DNA of 49,392 nt from NCBI GenBank assembly GCA_023381565.1, contig JAMCRR010000054.1, positions 823-50,214 on the forward strand, given 5' to 3'. A model generated the notes under the pieces. The model saw only the letters and a list, made by a program, of their open reading frames with translations. It was not told where the DNA came from and did not search any database. Positions 24,449 through 32,779 of the stretch are shown here, piece after piece. The stretch comes from Chloroflexota bacterium (GTDB lineage: Bacteria > Chloroflexota > Anaerolineae > Anaerolineales > Anaerolineaceae). Positions within the stretch are counted from its first letter, which is position 1; the number at the start of each line of letters is the position of its first letter. A program made the position numbers and the translations under genes.

Positions 24449-25180
24449 GTGGAAGAAGGGATGGTCACCAAAATCAGGGAAAACCTGGAGCGCATCCAGG
24501 AGCGGATTGAAACGGCGGCGAGTTCGGCAGGCCGTAATCCCGCGGAGATTCGCCTGGTTGTGGTGACGAAAGCGCAGCCCGTCGAGGTTGTAGGGGCTGC
24601 GATTACTGCCGGCGCTGTTTGCCTGGGAGAGAACTATGCCGAAGAAGCTGTTGCGAAAATGGGTGCATTGGGAAAATCACCCAATCTCGAATGGCATATG
24701 ATCGGGCACGTGCAAAGCCGTAAAGCTCGCCTGGTCTGCAATTCATTCGATCTGGTCCATTCTTTAGACAGCATAAAGCTTGCAGAGCGTTATAATCAAT
24801 TTGCCGGAGAAGCCGGGCGGAAATTGCCCGTGCTCCTGGAATTCAACCTGGGTGGGGAGGAGACGAAATTCGGTTGGCCTGCCTGGAAGGAAGAATATTG
24901 GGAAGATTTGACACCGGTGATCGAAGAAGTCACCCTGCTCGCCAATTTGCAGGTAATGGGGTTAATGACCATGCCGCCGCTGATGGCAGACCCCGAGCAA
25001 TCGAGGGTTTTCTTTCGCCGTTTGAAACAGCTGCAGCAATATTTAGTCCAAGTGTGTCCTCAAGTCGATTGGCGCGAGCTTTCGATGGGCACGAGTGCGG
25101 ATTTTGAAGTGGCTATCCAGGAAGGCGCAACTTACGTCAGGGTAGGCCAGGCAATCCTGGGTCCGCGACCCGCAAGATAA
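24449..25180 (+). CDS. YggS/PLPBP family pyridoxal phosphate homeostasis protein
   Basis: 243 aa from GTG 24449. AGGAG at 24437-24441 is seven bases ahead, so this start is preferred to the in-frame ATG 24461 or the long open frame that overlaps pgeF. The family is a single TIM-barrel that binds PLP and balances B6 vitamers and amino-acid pools, without known catalysis. VVTKAQP contains the PLP Lys; GENYAEEAV, WHMIGHVQSRKAR and SMGTSADFEVAIQEGATYVRVG complete the signatures. The gene lies between pgeF and yggT. Confidence 0.94.
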   Translation: MEEGMVTKIRENLERIQERIETAASSAGRNPAEIRLVVVTKAQPVEVVGAAITAGAVCLGENYAEEAVAKMGALGKSPNLEWHMIGHVQSRKARLVCNSFDLVHSLDSIKLAERYNQFAGEAGRKLPVLLEFNLGGEETKFGWPAWKEEYWEDLTPVIEEVTLLANLQVMGLMTMPPLMADPEQSRVFFRRLKQLQQYLVQVCPQVDWRELSMGTSADFEVAIQEGATYVRVGQAILGPRPAR

Positions 25181-25215
25181 ATGGGTTTTAATAAGGCAAT
25201 AGGGAGGGAATAGAA

Positions 25216-25476
25216 GTGATCATTTTTCTCGTACAAATTATCCAATATTTAGGCCGGATATTGACATTAATCGTCTTCGTCGATATCATCATTTCATATT
25301 TCCTCTCCCCCTACAACTCTTTCCGTCAGGTCCTGGATCGGATTGTATACCCTCTGCTGGCGCCGATACGCCGCGTGGTTCCGCCGGTCGGGATGATTGA
25401 TTTTAGCCCTCTGGTATTATTAATCCTGATCCAGCTTGTCGTATATGTCTTGGTCCAAATTCTTGTTAGCATCTAA
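25216..25476 (+). CDS. YggT family membrane protein
   Basis: 86 aa with two hydrophobic helices (about residues 3-26 and 62-84) separated by a conserved segment, YNSFRQVLDRIVYPLLAPIR, the mark of the YggT family. The start is GTG 25216 with GGGAGGG upstream at normal spacing. YggT genes very often follow the YggS-type PLP gene, and in some bacteria lie beside division genes. The molecular role is unknown. The yggU gene starts eight bases after its stop. Confidence 0.92.
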   Translation: MIIFLVQIIQYLGRILTLIVFVDIIISYFLSPYNSFRQVLDRIVYPLLAPIRRVVPPVGMIDFSPLVLLILIQLVVYVLVQILVSI

Positions 25477-25483
25477 TTTGCCA

Positions 25484-25801
25484 ATGACCCCTTCAAAACC
25501 CCGTTTTCACGATGGAACTCATGGAGCGGCGATTGCCGTTAAGGTGACGCCTCGGGCCCGCAAGAATGAAATTACCGATATCCTGGATAACGGGACGGTT
25601 AAAATTCGCCTGACGGCTCCTCCGATTGAAGGCAAAGCTAATGAGGCGTTGATTCATTTCCTGGCAGAGACTCTGGGGATTGCCCCTACGCTGATTGAGA
25701 TTGTCGCCGGAGCTAGCGGCAGAGATAAACTGGTCTCGATCCAGGAGTTGGATCCAGCTTCTGTGCAGCAAAAGCTGGTTCAGGCGTTGAAAAAGAAATA
25801 A
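25484..25801 (+). CDS. DUF167/YggU family protein
   Basis: 105 aa from ATG 25484. The DUF167 fold is recognised by IAVKVTPRARKNEI, the VKIRLTAPPIEGKANEALI block and SGRDKLVSI. The protein is small, soluble and of unknown function, although very widespread. It closes the pgeF-yggS-yggT-yggU run. In-frame codons further upstream overlap yggT and are unlikely to be used. Confidence 0.9.
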   Translation: MTPSKPRFHDGTHGAAIAVKVTPRARKNEITDILDNGTVKIRLTAPPIEGKANEALIHFLAETLGIAPTLIEIVAGASGRDKLVSIQELDPASVQQKLVQALKKK

Positions 25802-25816
25802 ATAGGGCAAGTTTTC

Positions 25817-25844
25817 AGAACCCACCTGGAGACTTTGGGGTTCT
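25817..25844. terminator. Weak hairpin between convergent genes
   Basis: AGAACCC (25817-25823) pairs with GGGTTCT (25838-25844) around a 14-base loop in the 52-base gap between two convergent genes. The following bases have only a short T run, so termination strength is doubtful. Confidence 0.3.
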
Positions 25845-25853
25845 TCGAGCTTT

Positions 25854-28277
25854 TCAATTCACAGGTTGAGACGGTGTAAGAACCCTCGAAAGGCCGCCCG
25901 CTGCCAGAATCCAGAGCGTATGCAAGGCGTAATCGCGCACTCTCTCAGGCCCTTTGGAGATTAATCGATAAATTTCTTCGATGGCCTGCGGCAGGTCTGT
26001 CTGGGCCAGGTACTCCAGGGCTGCCAGACGTTCATCCTCCGTGCCATCGCGCAAGACCAACAGCAATTTATCTGTGGCGGTCGAACCGGCCGGAATGCCC
26101 TCGCCCCGGCCGGCTACAAAGGCGATCAGCCAGGGTGCTTGTGACGGCGGAGGGAGCAACCGCGGAATCGATGGATCTGGACGCTGCAGCATCTCGCAGG
26201 CCTGGACCGCCGCGCTGCGGACGACAAACTGGCTGTCTTCCACGCGCATCTTTGAGAGCATTTCCGTTGCCCAATGTTCCTTAATGCGTACCAGACCGAA
26301 GACTACCGATCGCCTGACCATCAGATCTTCCAACGTGCTACCTTCTTTCAAGATCGTGTATCCTTCGTGGGGATGATTGGAGAGAGCTTCGGCAGCTGCC
26401 CGGCGAGAGCGCTCATCCCCCTGGAGCAAAATCCGGGCAACCGACTCAATACCCGCCAGGCTGTTCGCTGCCACCAGCGCCAGGCAGGCAGCATCCCTGA
26501 CCTGCTGTGATTCGTCGGAGAGCATGCCAGTCAGCTCGGCAACGGTTTTCGGGTCGTGCAGCGCGCCGCATCCCAAAACAGCAAGCTGGCGCAAACCAGC
26601 GGATGGGGCGGAGAACCAGCGGTGAAAAAGCGCCGATAACCCCGGATCTTCAGAGCACAAGAAGGCGGTCAAAGCTCTTTGCCTGCCGGCAAGGGGCAGT
26701 ATCTCTAATTGGATAACCTCGCTCAGGCTGCGCAGCACTTTTGATTTCCATGCTGCTCCTTCAGGAACATCCCTGAGCCAGCGAGATACGAGGAAGAGAT
26801 TGCGGTATAACGGTCCTTCATTTTCTCTGAGCAGCTTATCCACCAGCCCGGTCGCATCTCCCAGTGCGGCGAAGTAATGCAGCGCCAGGGTCCGGCCGGT
26901 CCATGAAGGTTGGGCGAGGATGCTCGAGGCAGATTGAGCGTCCGCGACCAGTGTTCGACCGGCAAGATATCCTTTGACCATCGGATGGGTGAACCCCCAC
27001 TTCTTGCCGGGATGCCGGGTGAGGATGCCATTGTCGAACCACGGCTGGATATTCTCGGGCTTCTCCTTCGCCAGAAGCGGGTCTGACTCATCCAATAAAG
27101 AACCGGTCATGGTGGCCTTCAATGCCGCTCTTTCCAACAAATTTCTGTGAGCTGGAATCTGAATAACCCGGCGAAGGTAGGCTTCGATGGCATCGATCGG
27201 GCGCGGGCCGAGATTATCTCCGGCAGCAGCCGACCAGGTTAACAACGTCCATTCGAGCGGGGTAAGGTAATGGTTTTCGGGTACCAACCAGTGTTGGATC
27301 AGCGTTGGGTCAACTGCTTGAGCGCCATCCTGGTGGAAAACCTCCGGAAGGACTTTGACAAGCCACTGTTCAGCCCAGCGATTAATGAATAAACCGGTAT
27401 CTTGAGAATTCCAGACAGCCAGCGCCATCGGCTGCAGGCCGAGGGAAGCCAGCCCATCCCAATAATCAGATGAGGCTGCAGCCACAATGCGAATGGCGGG
27501 GGTTTTTTGGATTAATTTCCCCAGATAAACTGCTGCAGCTTTTAGCTGATCCGCATCCAGCTGATCCATGCCATCCACGATTAAGAAGATTTTCCCACTC
27601 TCAATGGAGGAGGTGATTTCTTTTTGGGCATCTGCCGTGGAGAGGAGATTATCCGATTTAGCCAGAAAATCCACCAGAGGCCTGTCCGGGTCCGCCATTC
27701 CGGTCGTTGGGTAGATCAGGTCGTTGATATGGGCGTAAATTGGGAGATACTCCGCCAGCGCGCCCAGGCGCGGGTCTTTGCGGGCGGCCAAGGAAGCCAG
27801 GTAAGCCAGGGCAACCGTCTTCCCCGCACCGCTTTGCCCGATGACGAGCAGATTGACTCCCGCAGCAAGGGGTTGAAAGAAGTCCATCGTTGCGCCGCCG
27901 TATTCGGCGGCAAGCTCAGGCCAATCGGGCAGGTAGGCGATGGTTTGGGAGATGATATCTTCTGGCGGGGGAGGGCTGGTCGGATCGATGCGGGGGATTG
28001 GCGAGAGCAGGCGGGGTTCAAGCAGAATGTCATCTAACGGGAACAAATGCGCTGCGAGATGCGCATTCTGCGCCCGGAGGAGGGCCTCACGGCGAACGCG
28101 CCTGTCGACAATGGAGGGTTCCGGTCCAGGTTTTGTGTTAACTGCTTTCTTGACTGCCTCGTGCCCGGGGGTCTGCCAGGTGCTGCGAAAAGTCGTCACC
28201 AACCCAAAAAATATTGCTCCGGCGATAAAGCCAAACCAAAAGGAAAATGGATCGATGTAGAGAGAGATGCCAGGCAT
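25854..28277 (-). CDS. Membrane-anchored STAND/NACHT-like NTPase with HEAT-like repeats
   Basis: 807 aa. The N-terminus has one membrane helix (residues about 8-29). A basic linker and a Pro-rich stretch lead to a P-loop domain with Walker A GQSGAGKT (147-154) and Walker B FLIVDGMDQLD (231-241). This is followed by NACHT-like helices. The last third contains helical repeats of HEAT type (for example VRDAACLALVAANS, RSRRAAAEALSNHP, VRRSVVFGLVRI, VRSAAVQACEML). STAND proteins act as switches that assemble on sensing a signal; no effector domain is evident beyond the anchor. The start is ATG 28277, one base after the stop of the upstream zinc-ribbon gene; an open frame runs 68 codons further but only through that gene. 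Function is unknown. Confidence 0.8.
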   Translation of the reverse strand: MPGISLYIDPFSFWFGFIAGAIFFGLVTTFRSTWQTPGHEAVKKAVNTKPGPEPSIVDRRVRREALLRAQNAHLAAHLFPLDDILLEPRLLSPIPRIDPTSPPPPEDIISQTIAYLPDWPELAAEYGGATMDFFQPLAAGVNLLVIGQSGAGKTVALAYLASLAARKDPRLGALAEYLPIYAHINDLIYPTTGMADPDRPLVDFLAKSDNLLSTADAQKEITSSIESGKIFLIVDGMDQLDADQLKAAAVYLGKLIQKTPAIRIVAAASSDYWDGLASLGLQPMALAVWNSQDTGLFINRWAEQWLVKVLPEVFHQDGAQAVDPTLIQHWLVPENHYLTPLEWTLLTWSAAAGDNLGPRPIDAIEAYLRRVIQIPAHRNLLERAALKATMTGSLLDESDPLLAKEKPENIQPWFDNGILTRHPGKKWGFTHPMVKGYLAGRTLVADAQSASSILAQPSWTGRTLALHYFAALGDATGLVDKLLRENEGPLYRNLFLVSRWLRDVPEGAAWKSKVLRSLSEVIQLEILPLAGRQRALTAFLCSEDPGLSALFHRWFSAPSAGLRQLAVLGCGALHDPKTVAELTGMLSDESQQVRDAACLALVAANSLAGIESVARILLQGDERSRRAAAEALSNHPHEGYTILKEGSTLEDLMVRRSVVFGLVRIKEHWATEMLSKMRVEDSQFVVRSAAVQACEMLQRPDPSIPRLLPPPSQAPWLIAFVAGRGEGIPAGSTATDKLLLVLRDGTEDERLAALEYLAQTDLPQAIEEIYRLISKGPERVRDYALHTLWILAAGGLSRVLTPSQPVN

Positions 28278-28278
28278 G

Positions 28279-28980
28279 CTATCCTGCGTATAGTATTCGC
28301 CCGCATGAAGGGCACAGACTGAGTTGGTGGGGTGAACGAGCTGTTTGCCTTTCGGCTGGTGTAAGCGTAGCCCCGCATGCCGAACAGGTGCTGTCTTGAA
28401 CCTCGGCGACGGCAACCCCGCGCTTCTGCTGTCGAAGGCGGAGATAGAGCGTGAGATTCGACTCAGGAATAACCTTGGCAATCACCTGCCGTTCAGAAGC
28501 CAGACGTTCGAGATCCTTGAGCAGCCCATCGCGCTCACCACGCAGCCCGGCTTTCTCCTCGGAGGCCTGTTTCTGTGTTTCTGCCAGGCCAGCCTGTGAA
28601 GCCTGATATTTTTCCTCAGCCTCTTCCTGAGCGATCATGGCTTCAAGCTGGCTATCTTCCAGAGTAATGAGGTATTTTTTCAGTGATTTGACTTCATTTT
28701 GAAGATCTTGCAGCTCTTTTGGGTTGTGGACTTTACCCCCATATAAAGCTGCTTCGCTTTGTTCAATTTTAATGTTTTGAGTTTCAACGGCTTCTTCAGC
28801 GCTTTTTAACGCCTTCTGAGTAGCCTGCAGATTCTTTTCTGCTTCTGCTAACACGCTTTCTGCGCGCCGTAGAGCCGGGTCACTTTGTAGAATTTGTTCG
28901 ATTTCTCTTAAGCGGGCTTGAGCCTGGTCCTGTTGGGTATCAATATGCTGCAGTCGATACAGGTCTGATGATTGGCTCAT
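28279..28980 (-). CDS. Coiled-coil protein with C4 zinc ribbon (DUF164/CT398-like)
   Basis: 233 aa from ATG 28980. Residues about 15-170 form a long charged coiled coil (RLREIEQILQS, AEAEKNLQATQKALKS, EVKSLKKYLITLED). The tail has CSACGATLTPAE and LCPSCGRILYAG, a four-cysteine zinc ribbon. Relatives are widespread cytoplasmic proteins, some proposed to act in protein secretion or nucleic-acid contacts, without a settled role. It has no Shine-Dalgarno sequence but a strong promoter whose -10 ends seven bases ahead, so it is probably leaderless. The stop is one base from the start of the STAND NTPase gene, so the two are co-transcribed and may work together. Confidence 0.86.
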   Translation of the reverse strand: MSQSSDLYRLQHIDTQQDQAQARLREIEQILQSDPALRRAESVLAEAEKNLQATQKALKSAEEAVETQNIKIEQSEAALYGGKVHNPKELQDLQNEVKSLKKYLITLEDSQLEAMIAQEEAEEKYQASQAGLAETQKQASEEKAGLRGERDGLLKDLERLASERQVIAKVIPESNLTLYLRLRQQKRGVAVAEVQDSTCSACGATLTPAERQTARSPHQLSLCPSCGRILYAG

Positions 28981-28987
28981 ATCATTG

Positions 28988-29016
28988 ATTATAGAGGGGG
29001 ATGCCTGTAAAGGCAA
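28988..29016 (-). promoter_or_regulatory. Promoter TTGCCT-17-TATAAT for a leaderless transcript
   Basis: On the minus strand TTGCCT (29016-29011) and a perfect TATAAT (28993-28988) are 17 bases apart. The -10 ends seven bases before ATG 28980, and the bases between have no Shine-Dalgarno sequence. Confidence 0.65.
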
Positions 29017-29030
29017 GCATTGTGACTTTA

Positions 29031-29059
29031 TTGCTCTAACTTTGAAACTCAAGTATACT
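29031..29059 (+). promoter_or_regulatory. Promoter TTGCTC-17-TATACT for the membrane-protein operon
   Basis: TTGCTC (29031-29036) and TATACT (29054-29059) are 17 bases apart, 16 bases before ATG 29076. This would drive the A-B-A'-B' operon and diverges from the zinc-ribbon promoter. Confidence 0.5.
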
Positions 29060-29075
29060 CTGGCATAAGTCCCTC

Positions 29076-30602
29076 ATGAAAAACTGGCGGATCATCGCGA
29101 TTGCTTTGCTGGTTCTGCTCCTCAGCCTGGTTCCCTACGGGATTGCTGCCCGTTCCGGTTCTGGTGATTTCGCGTTTGCCGGATTTCTGATCAACCCGAT
29201 CGATGGGAACTCATATCTGGCGAAGATGTACCAGGGATGGGCGGGATCGTGGACATTCACTTTGCCTTATACGGCGGAACCCGGCACAGGAACCTATCTG
29301 TTCCTGTTCTACCTGTTCTTGGGTCATGTCGCGCGCTGGACCGGATTATCACTCCTGGCAGTGTTCCACGGGGTACGCCTCCTGGCGATTGTGGCCATGC
29401 TGGCAGCGTTGTGGGGTTTCTTCAAGCAGCTATTCCTTAAAGAGTCTCAAGCTCAGATGGCTTTCCTCATCGCGGGGTTGGGTTCGGGGTCAGGCTGGCT
29501 GGCTTATCCCCTGTTGGGGTTATTTACCCCCGATTTTTGGGTTCCTGAAGCATATCCATTTCTCTCGGCGTATGCCAATCCTCATTTTCCATTGAGCCTG
29601 GCATTGATTTTGTGGCTATTTACCACGAACCAGGAAAGTGTAAAATGGGGAATCCACCTGCTGCGCGGGCTGGCAGGTCTTCTTTTAGCCATACTGCTGC
29701 CGTTCGGCGTGATTATTGCCGGATTAGCCCTCGGGCTGATGTCCGCCTGGCAGTGGATCGCTACTCGCCGCCTCGAATGGAAGACCTGGGCTTTCCCCGC
29801 TATAGGAGGCGCACCGGTCTTGATTTATCAGTTCTGGCTAACACGGTCAAATCCGCTTTTGGCGGGATGGAACGCCCAAAATATCACGGTATCTCCATCA
29901 TTGGTCGATCTCATCATTTCGCTCTCGCCTGTTTTGATCCTGGCTATAGCCGGCGCAATCATGGTTGTCAAACGAGGCATGCCGGTGGGAAGAATCTTGA
30001 TCGTCTGGGCGGCAGCCAGCCTCGCCCTTATTTATTCTCCCTTCTTATTCCAGCGGCGGTTCATGCTGAGCCTGTTCATTCCGCTTGCCGGGTTAGCCGT
30101 CTGGGGCCTGGATTGGCTAGCCAGAGGCAATCCGCGCAGGTTCAACTTTTATGGTTTTATTCTGGCTCTTTTATCTTTTCCCACAATTCTATTAGTGCTT
30201 CTTGGCGGTTTAAAGAGCATCCAGACGCATGACTCATCGGTTTATCTCACCAGGGGAGAAGCTCTGGCTATGGATTGGATCCAGGGAAACACAGCGCAAG
30301 ATGCGGTTATCTTAGCTTCGCCTGAAACCGGCCTGTATATTCCCGCGCATACCGGACGCAGGGTGATCTACGGGCATCCCATGGAAACCGTTGACGCCGC
30401 TATAAACTTAGTCAGGGTAGAAGATTTCTTCAAGGGTGATGTCGAGAGCGGTAATATCTCCACAACCTTATCCAGATGGGGCGTCAATTATGTTTTCGAC
30501 GGCCCTCGAGAAAAGCTGTTAGGCTTGCCGCCGAGCCTTCAAGGATTAGATGTGGTTTATCAATATGATGGTGTAACAATTTATAAAACTTCGCTTCCTT
30601 AG
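29076..30602 (+). CDS. Polytopic GT-C-like membrane protein, type A
   Basis: 508 aa with about ten or more hydrophobic helices and a small soluble C-terminal domain (from about 400). After the first helix an outside loop carries INPIDGNSYLAKMYQGWAG; acidic residues in this place are typical of GT-C glycosyltransferases that use lipid-linked sugars. The C-terminal domain has MDWIQGNTAQDAVILASPE and VIYGHPMETVD. The protein at 32776 repeats this plan: GVDDGNSYIAKMLSGQAG, and a tail with GDVVLTAKPSGN and VIVGHGPES. The two are therefore paralogs within one operon. I do not recognise a named family. A role in exporting or transferring sugars to envelope polymers is inference. Confidence 0.72.
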   Translation: MKNWRIIAIALLVLLLSLVPYGIAARSGSGDFAFAGFLINPIDGNSYLAKMYQGWAGSWTFTLPYTAEPGTGTYLFLFYLFLGHVARWTGLSLLAVFHGVRLLAIVAMLAALWGFFKQLFLKESQAQMAFLIAGLGSGSGWLAYPLLGLFTPDFWVPEAYPFLSAYANPHFPLSLALILWLFTTNQESVKWGIHLLRGLAGLLLAILLPFGVIIAGLALGLMSAWQWIATRRLEWKTWAFPAIGGAPVLIYQFWLTRSNPLLAGWNAQNITVSPSLVDLIISLSPVLILAIAGAIMVVKRGMPVGRILIVWAAASLALIYSPFLFQRRFMLSLFIPLAGLAVWGLDWLARGNPRRFNFYGFILALLSFPTILLVLLGGLKSIQTHDSSVYLTRGEALAMDWIQGNTAQDAVILASPETGLYIPAHTGRRVIYGHPMETVDAAINLVRVEDFFKGDVESGNISTTLSRWGVNYVFDGPREKLLGLPPSLQGLDVVYQYDGVTIYKTSLP

Positions 30603-30613
30603 TCAAACCCCCC

Positions 30614-32779
30614 ATGATCTGGCTACTTCTGGCGCCATTCTTCGTCTTGATACCCTACCTGGGTGATGTTCTTTATTCCCCTGGTTCAGGTTATACCGAT
30701 CTGGCCATCAGCCACCTTCCCAATGCGTTGTTCTTGCGTGAATCCTTGCTGCAGTGGCATCAGTTTCCGCTTTGGTCGCCGACCATTCTCAGCGGGTACC
30801 CTTTCGCAGCCGATCCGTTGAGCGGATTGTGGTACCCGCCTGGATGGCTGGTCTTACTGCGACCCGATGCGCTGGGCTTCAACCTGGTGATCATCCTGCA
30901 TCTGCTGTGGGGTGGCCTGGGGATGTACCTCTTTTTACGCGCCATGAAATTGGCCCCTCCGGCAGCGATTTTGGGCGCAATCATCTTTGAATCCTTGCCG
31001 AAAACCATCGCGCACGTCGCCGCCGGTCACATCACGCTGGTTTACGCGGTCAGCTGGACACCCTGGCTGCTGTATGCCGAGCGGCGCCGGTTTCTTTCTG
31101 TGATGAGAGGGAAAATAAATTTCTTGCCGGGGATCATACTTGGGATGATTCTACTGGCTGATGTTCGCTGGGGGTTCTATGCAGGGGTCTTATGGCTCGT
31201 GTACAGCCTGGCGCAGGGAAGGATCTGGGTGGACGAACCCGATGAGGCTGAAACAAGCCGCAAATTTGGCGAGAAGGTCGGCAGGTATTTCAAAATCCTG
31301 AGGCAATTTTCCTTCCAGGCGCTGGGACAAATCCTGATTTCTGCAGGTCTGGCCGCGCCGCTTCTTCTGGCGCTTGCTCAATATACTTCTCTCTCCACGC
31401 GTGCCGGGTTAACCCCGAGCGAATCCTTCACCTTATCTCTACCCCCGGCCCGCTTGTTGGGTTTGTTCTTCCCGGATACCGCCGGGACGGCAGAATGGGT
31501 AGTCTATCCATCGGCGGCAGCCCTGATTTTGGCGATCTATGCTGTGATAAACACTAAAACCCGCTCCAGAGCATCCTTGTGGATCGGAACGGGGGTGGTG
31601 TCACTGATATTAGCCCTGGGGAGCTCTATCCCCTTGATGTCAAATCTGGCTTATCTGCCGGGATTTTCCTTGCTCAGGGTACCACCCCGAGCGCTGTTTA
31701 TCACTGGTTTAAGCCTGGCGATTTTGGCCGCGTTTGGAATGGACGAACTTCTCTCTTGGATCAACAAAAAAAACTCTTCATCCGGGAAGGCTGTCAATCT
31801 CGTCTTCACAGGTTTGACCGTGTTTGCATGGGTGTTGACGGCAGGGGTGTATTTCGTAAGTGGGGCGGTCCCCGTGAATATGCTCTGGGGCAGCCTGATG
31901 ATTGCGTTGATATCCATCGGGGTGAGCTTGCGGCAGCAAAACTGCATTCCGACGAACTGGTTTGCGGCCGGGATATTGATCCTATGTTTAGTGGATTTAG
32001 GTTTCGCCGACCGTTCTGCAGTAGATCCCCGGTCGTCATTTATCGCGCCAGAAGAAAGCGCCTCGGTATTCGAATATCTGAAAGCCCAAGGTGGGGTTTT
32101 CAGGGTTTATTCGCCGTCTTACAGCCTGCGCCAACCGGCGGCATCTTCGTCCGGCCTGCAGCTTGCAGATGGAATTGATCCGCTTCAGCTGGAATCTTAC
32201 GCTAAATATATGGAAAAGGCGACGGGTATCCCCGGGAGCGGATATAGTGTGACCCTACCGCCGTTCCCGAATGGGGATCCGGCTCAAGATAATCGAGATT
32301 ATCTCCCCGACGCGCAGATGTTGGGGCGGCTCAACGTGAAATTCGTCGTTTCTGGGTACGACCTGAACCAGGTGGGCTTGAAACTGCTGGCTCGTTTTGG
32401 CGATACACACCTCTACGAGAACCAAGAGGTAATGCCGCGCGCCTGGGTTGAAGGAGAAGGAACCTCAAGCAGCATCCGGGTAAATCAAGCTCAAATTCTT
32501 GCCTATACGCCCAACCGCATTTCGATCCAGGCACAGGGACCGGGCAGGCTGGTGTTATCCGAAATCGCCTACCCGGGCTGGCAGGTCTGGGTGGATGGGA
32601 AACCGGCAGAGGTCTTGACGATCGATGGGCTACTCCGAGGGGTAACCCTTTCAGAAGGCACCCACCAGGTGACATTTGTATTCAGACCGCTGCTCGTATA
32701 TCTGGGAATGGGTCTGGCGATTTTCACCTGGATCGGACTGGGGGTATTGATGATCGCCCGATGGAAGAATACGCCATGA
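30614..32779 (+). CDS. YfhO-like polytopic membrane protein, type B
   Basis: 721 aa. Many membrane helices occupy the first 430 residues, followed by a soluble outside domain and a final helix (YLGMGLAIFTWIGLGVLMIA). The PLWSPTILSGYPFAADPLSG and LWYPPGWL region near residues 50-80 and the tail block VLSEIAYPGWQVWVDGKPA are those of YfhO-type proteins. YfhO has been linked to teichoic acid glycosylation in Firmicutes. It starts 11 bases after the type A gene without an obvious Shine-Dalgarno sequence, and its stop overlaps the ATG of the next type A gene. It is paired with the protein at 34389. Confidence 0.78.
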   Translation: MIWLLLAPFFVLIPYLGDVLYSPGSGYTDLAISHLPNALFLRESLLQWHQFPLWSPTILSGYPFAADPLSGLWYPPGWLVLLRPDALGFNLVIILHLLWGGLGMYLFLRAMKLAPPAAILGAIIFESLPKTIAHVAAGHITLVYAVSWTPWLLYAERRRFLSVMRGKINFLPGIILGMILLADVRWGFYAGVLWLVYSLAQGRIWVDEPDEAETSRKFGEKVGRYFKILRQFSFQALGQILISAGLAAPLLLALAQYTSLSTRAGLTPSESFTLSLPPARLLGLFFPDTAGTAEWVVYPSAAALILAIYAVINTKTRSRASLWIGTGVVSLILALGSSIPLMSNLAYLPGFSLLRVPPRALFITGLSLAILAAFGMDELLSWINKKNSSSGKAVNLVFTGLTVFAWVLTAGVYFVSGAVPVNMLWGSLMIALISIGVSLRQQNCIPTNWFAAGILILCLVDLGFADRSAVDPRSSFIAPEESASVFEYLKAQGGVFRVYSPSYSLRQPAASSSGLQLADGIDPLQLESYAKYMEKATGIPGSGYSVTLPPFPNGDPAQDNRDYLPDAQMLGRLNVKFVVSGYDLNQVGLKLLARFGDTHLYENQEVMPRAWVEGEGTSSSIRVNQAQILAYTPNRISIQAQGPGRLVLSEIAYPGWQVWVDGKPAEVLTIDGLLRGVTLSEGTHQVTFVFRPLLVYLGMGLAIFTWIGLGVLMIARWKNTP

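Noticed and set aside
28278-28481. 68-codon N-terminal extension of the STAND NTPase
   Set aside because: These codons lie wholly inside the upstream zinc-ribbon gene, which ends in a conserved C4 motif. ATG 28277 directly after its stop is the natural start.
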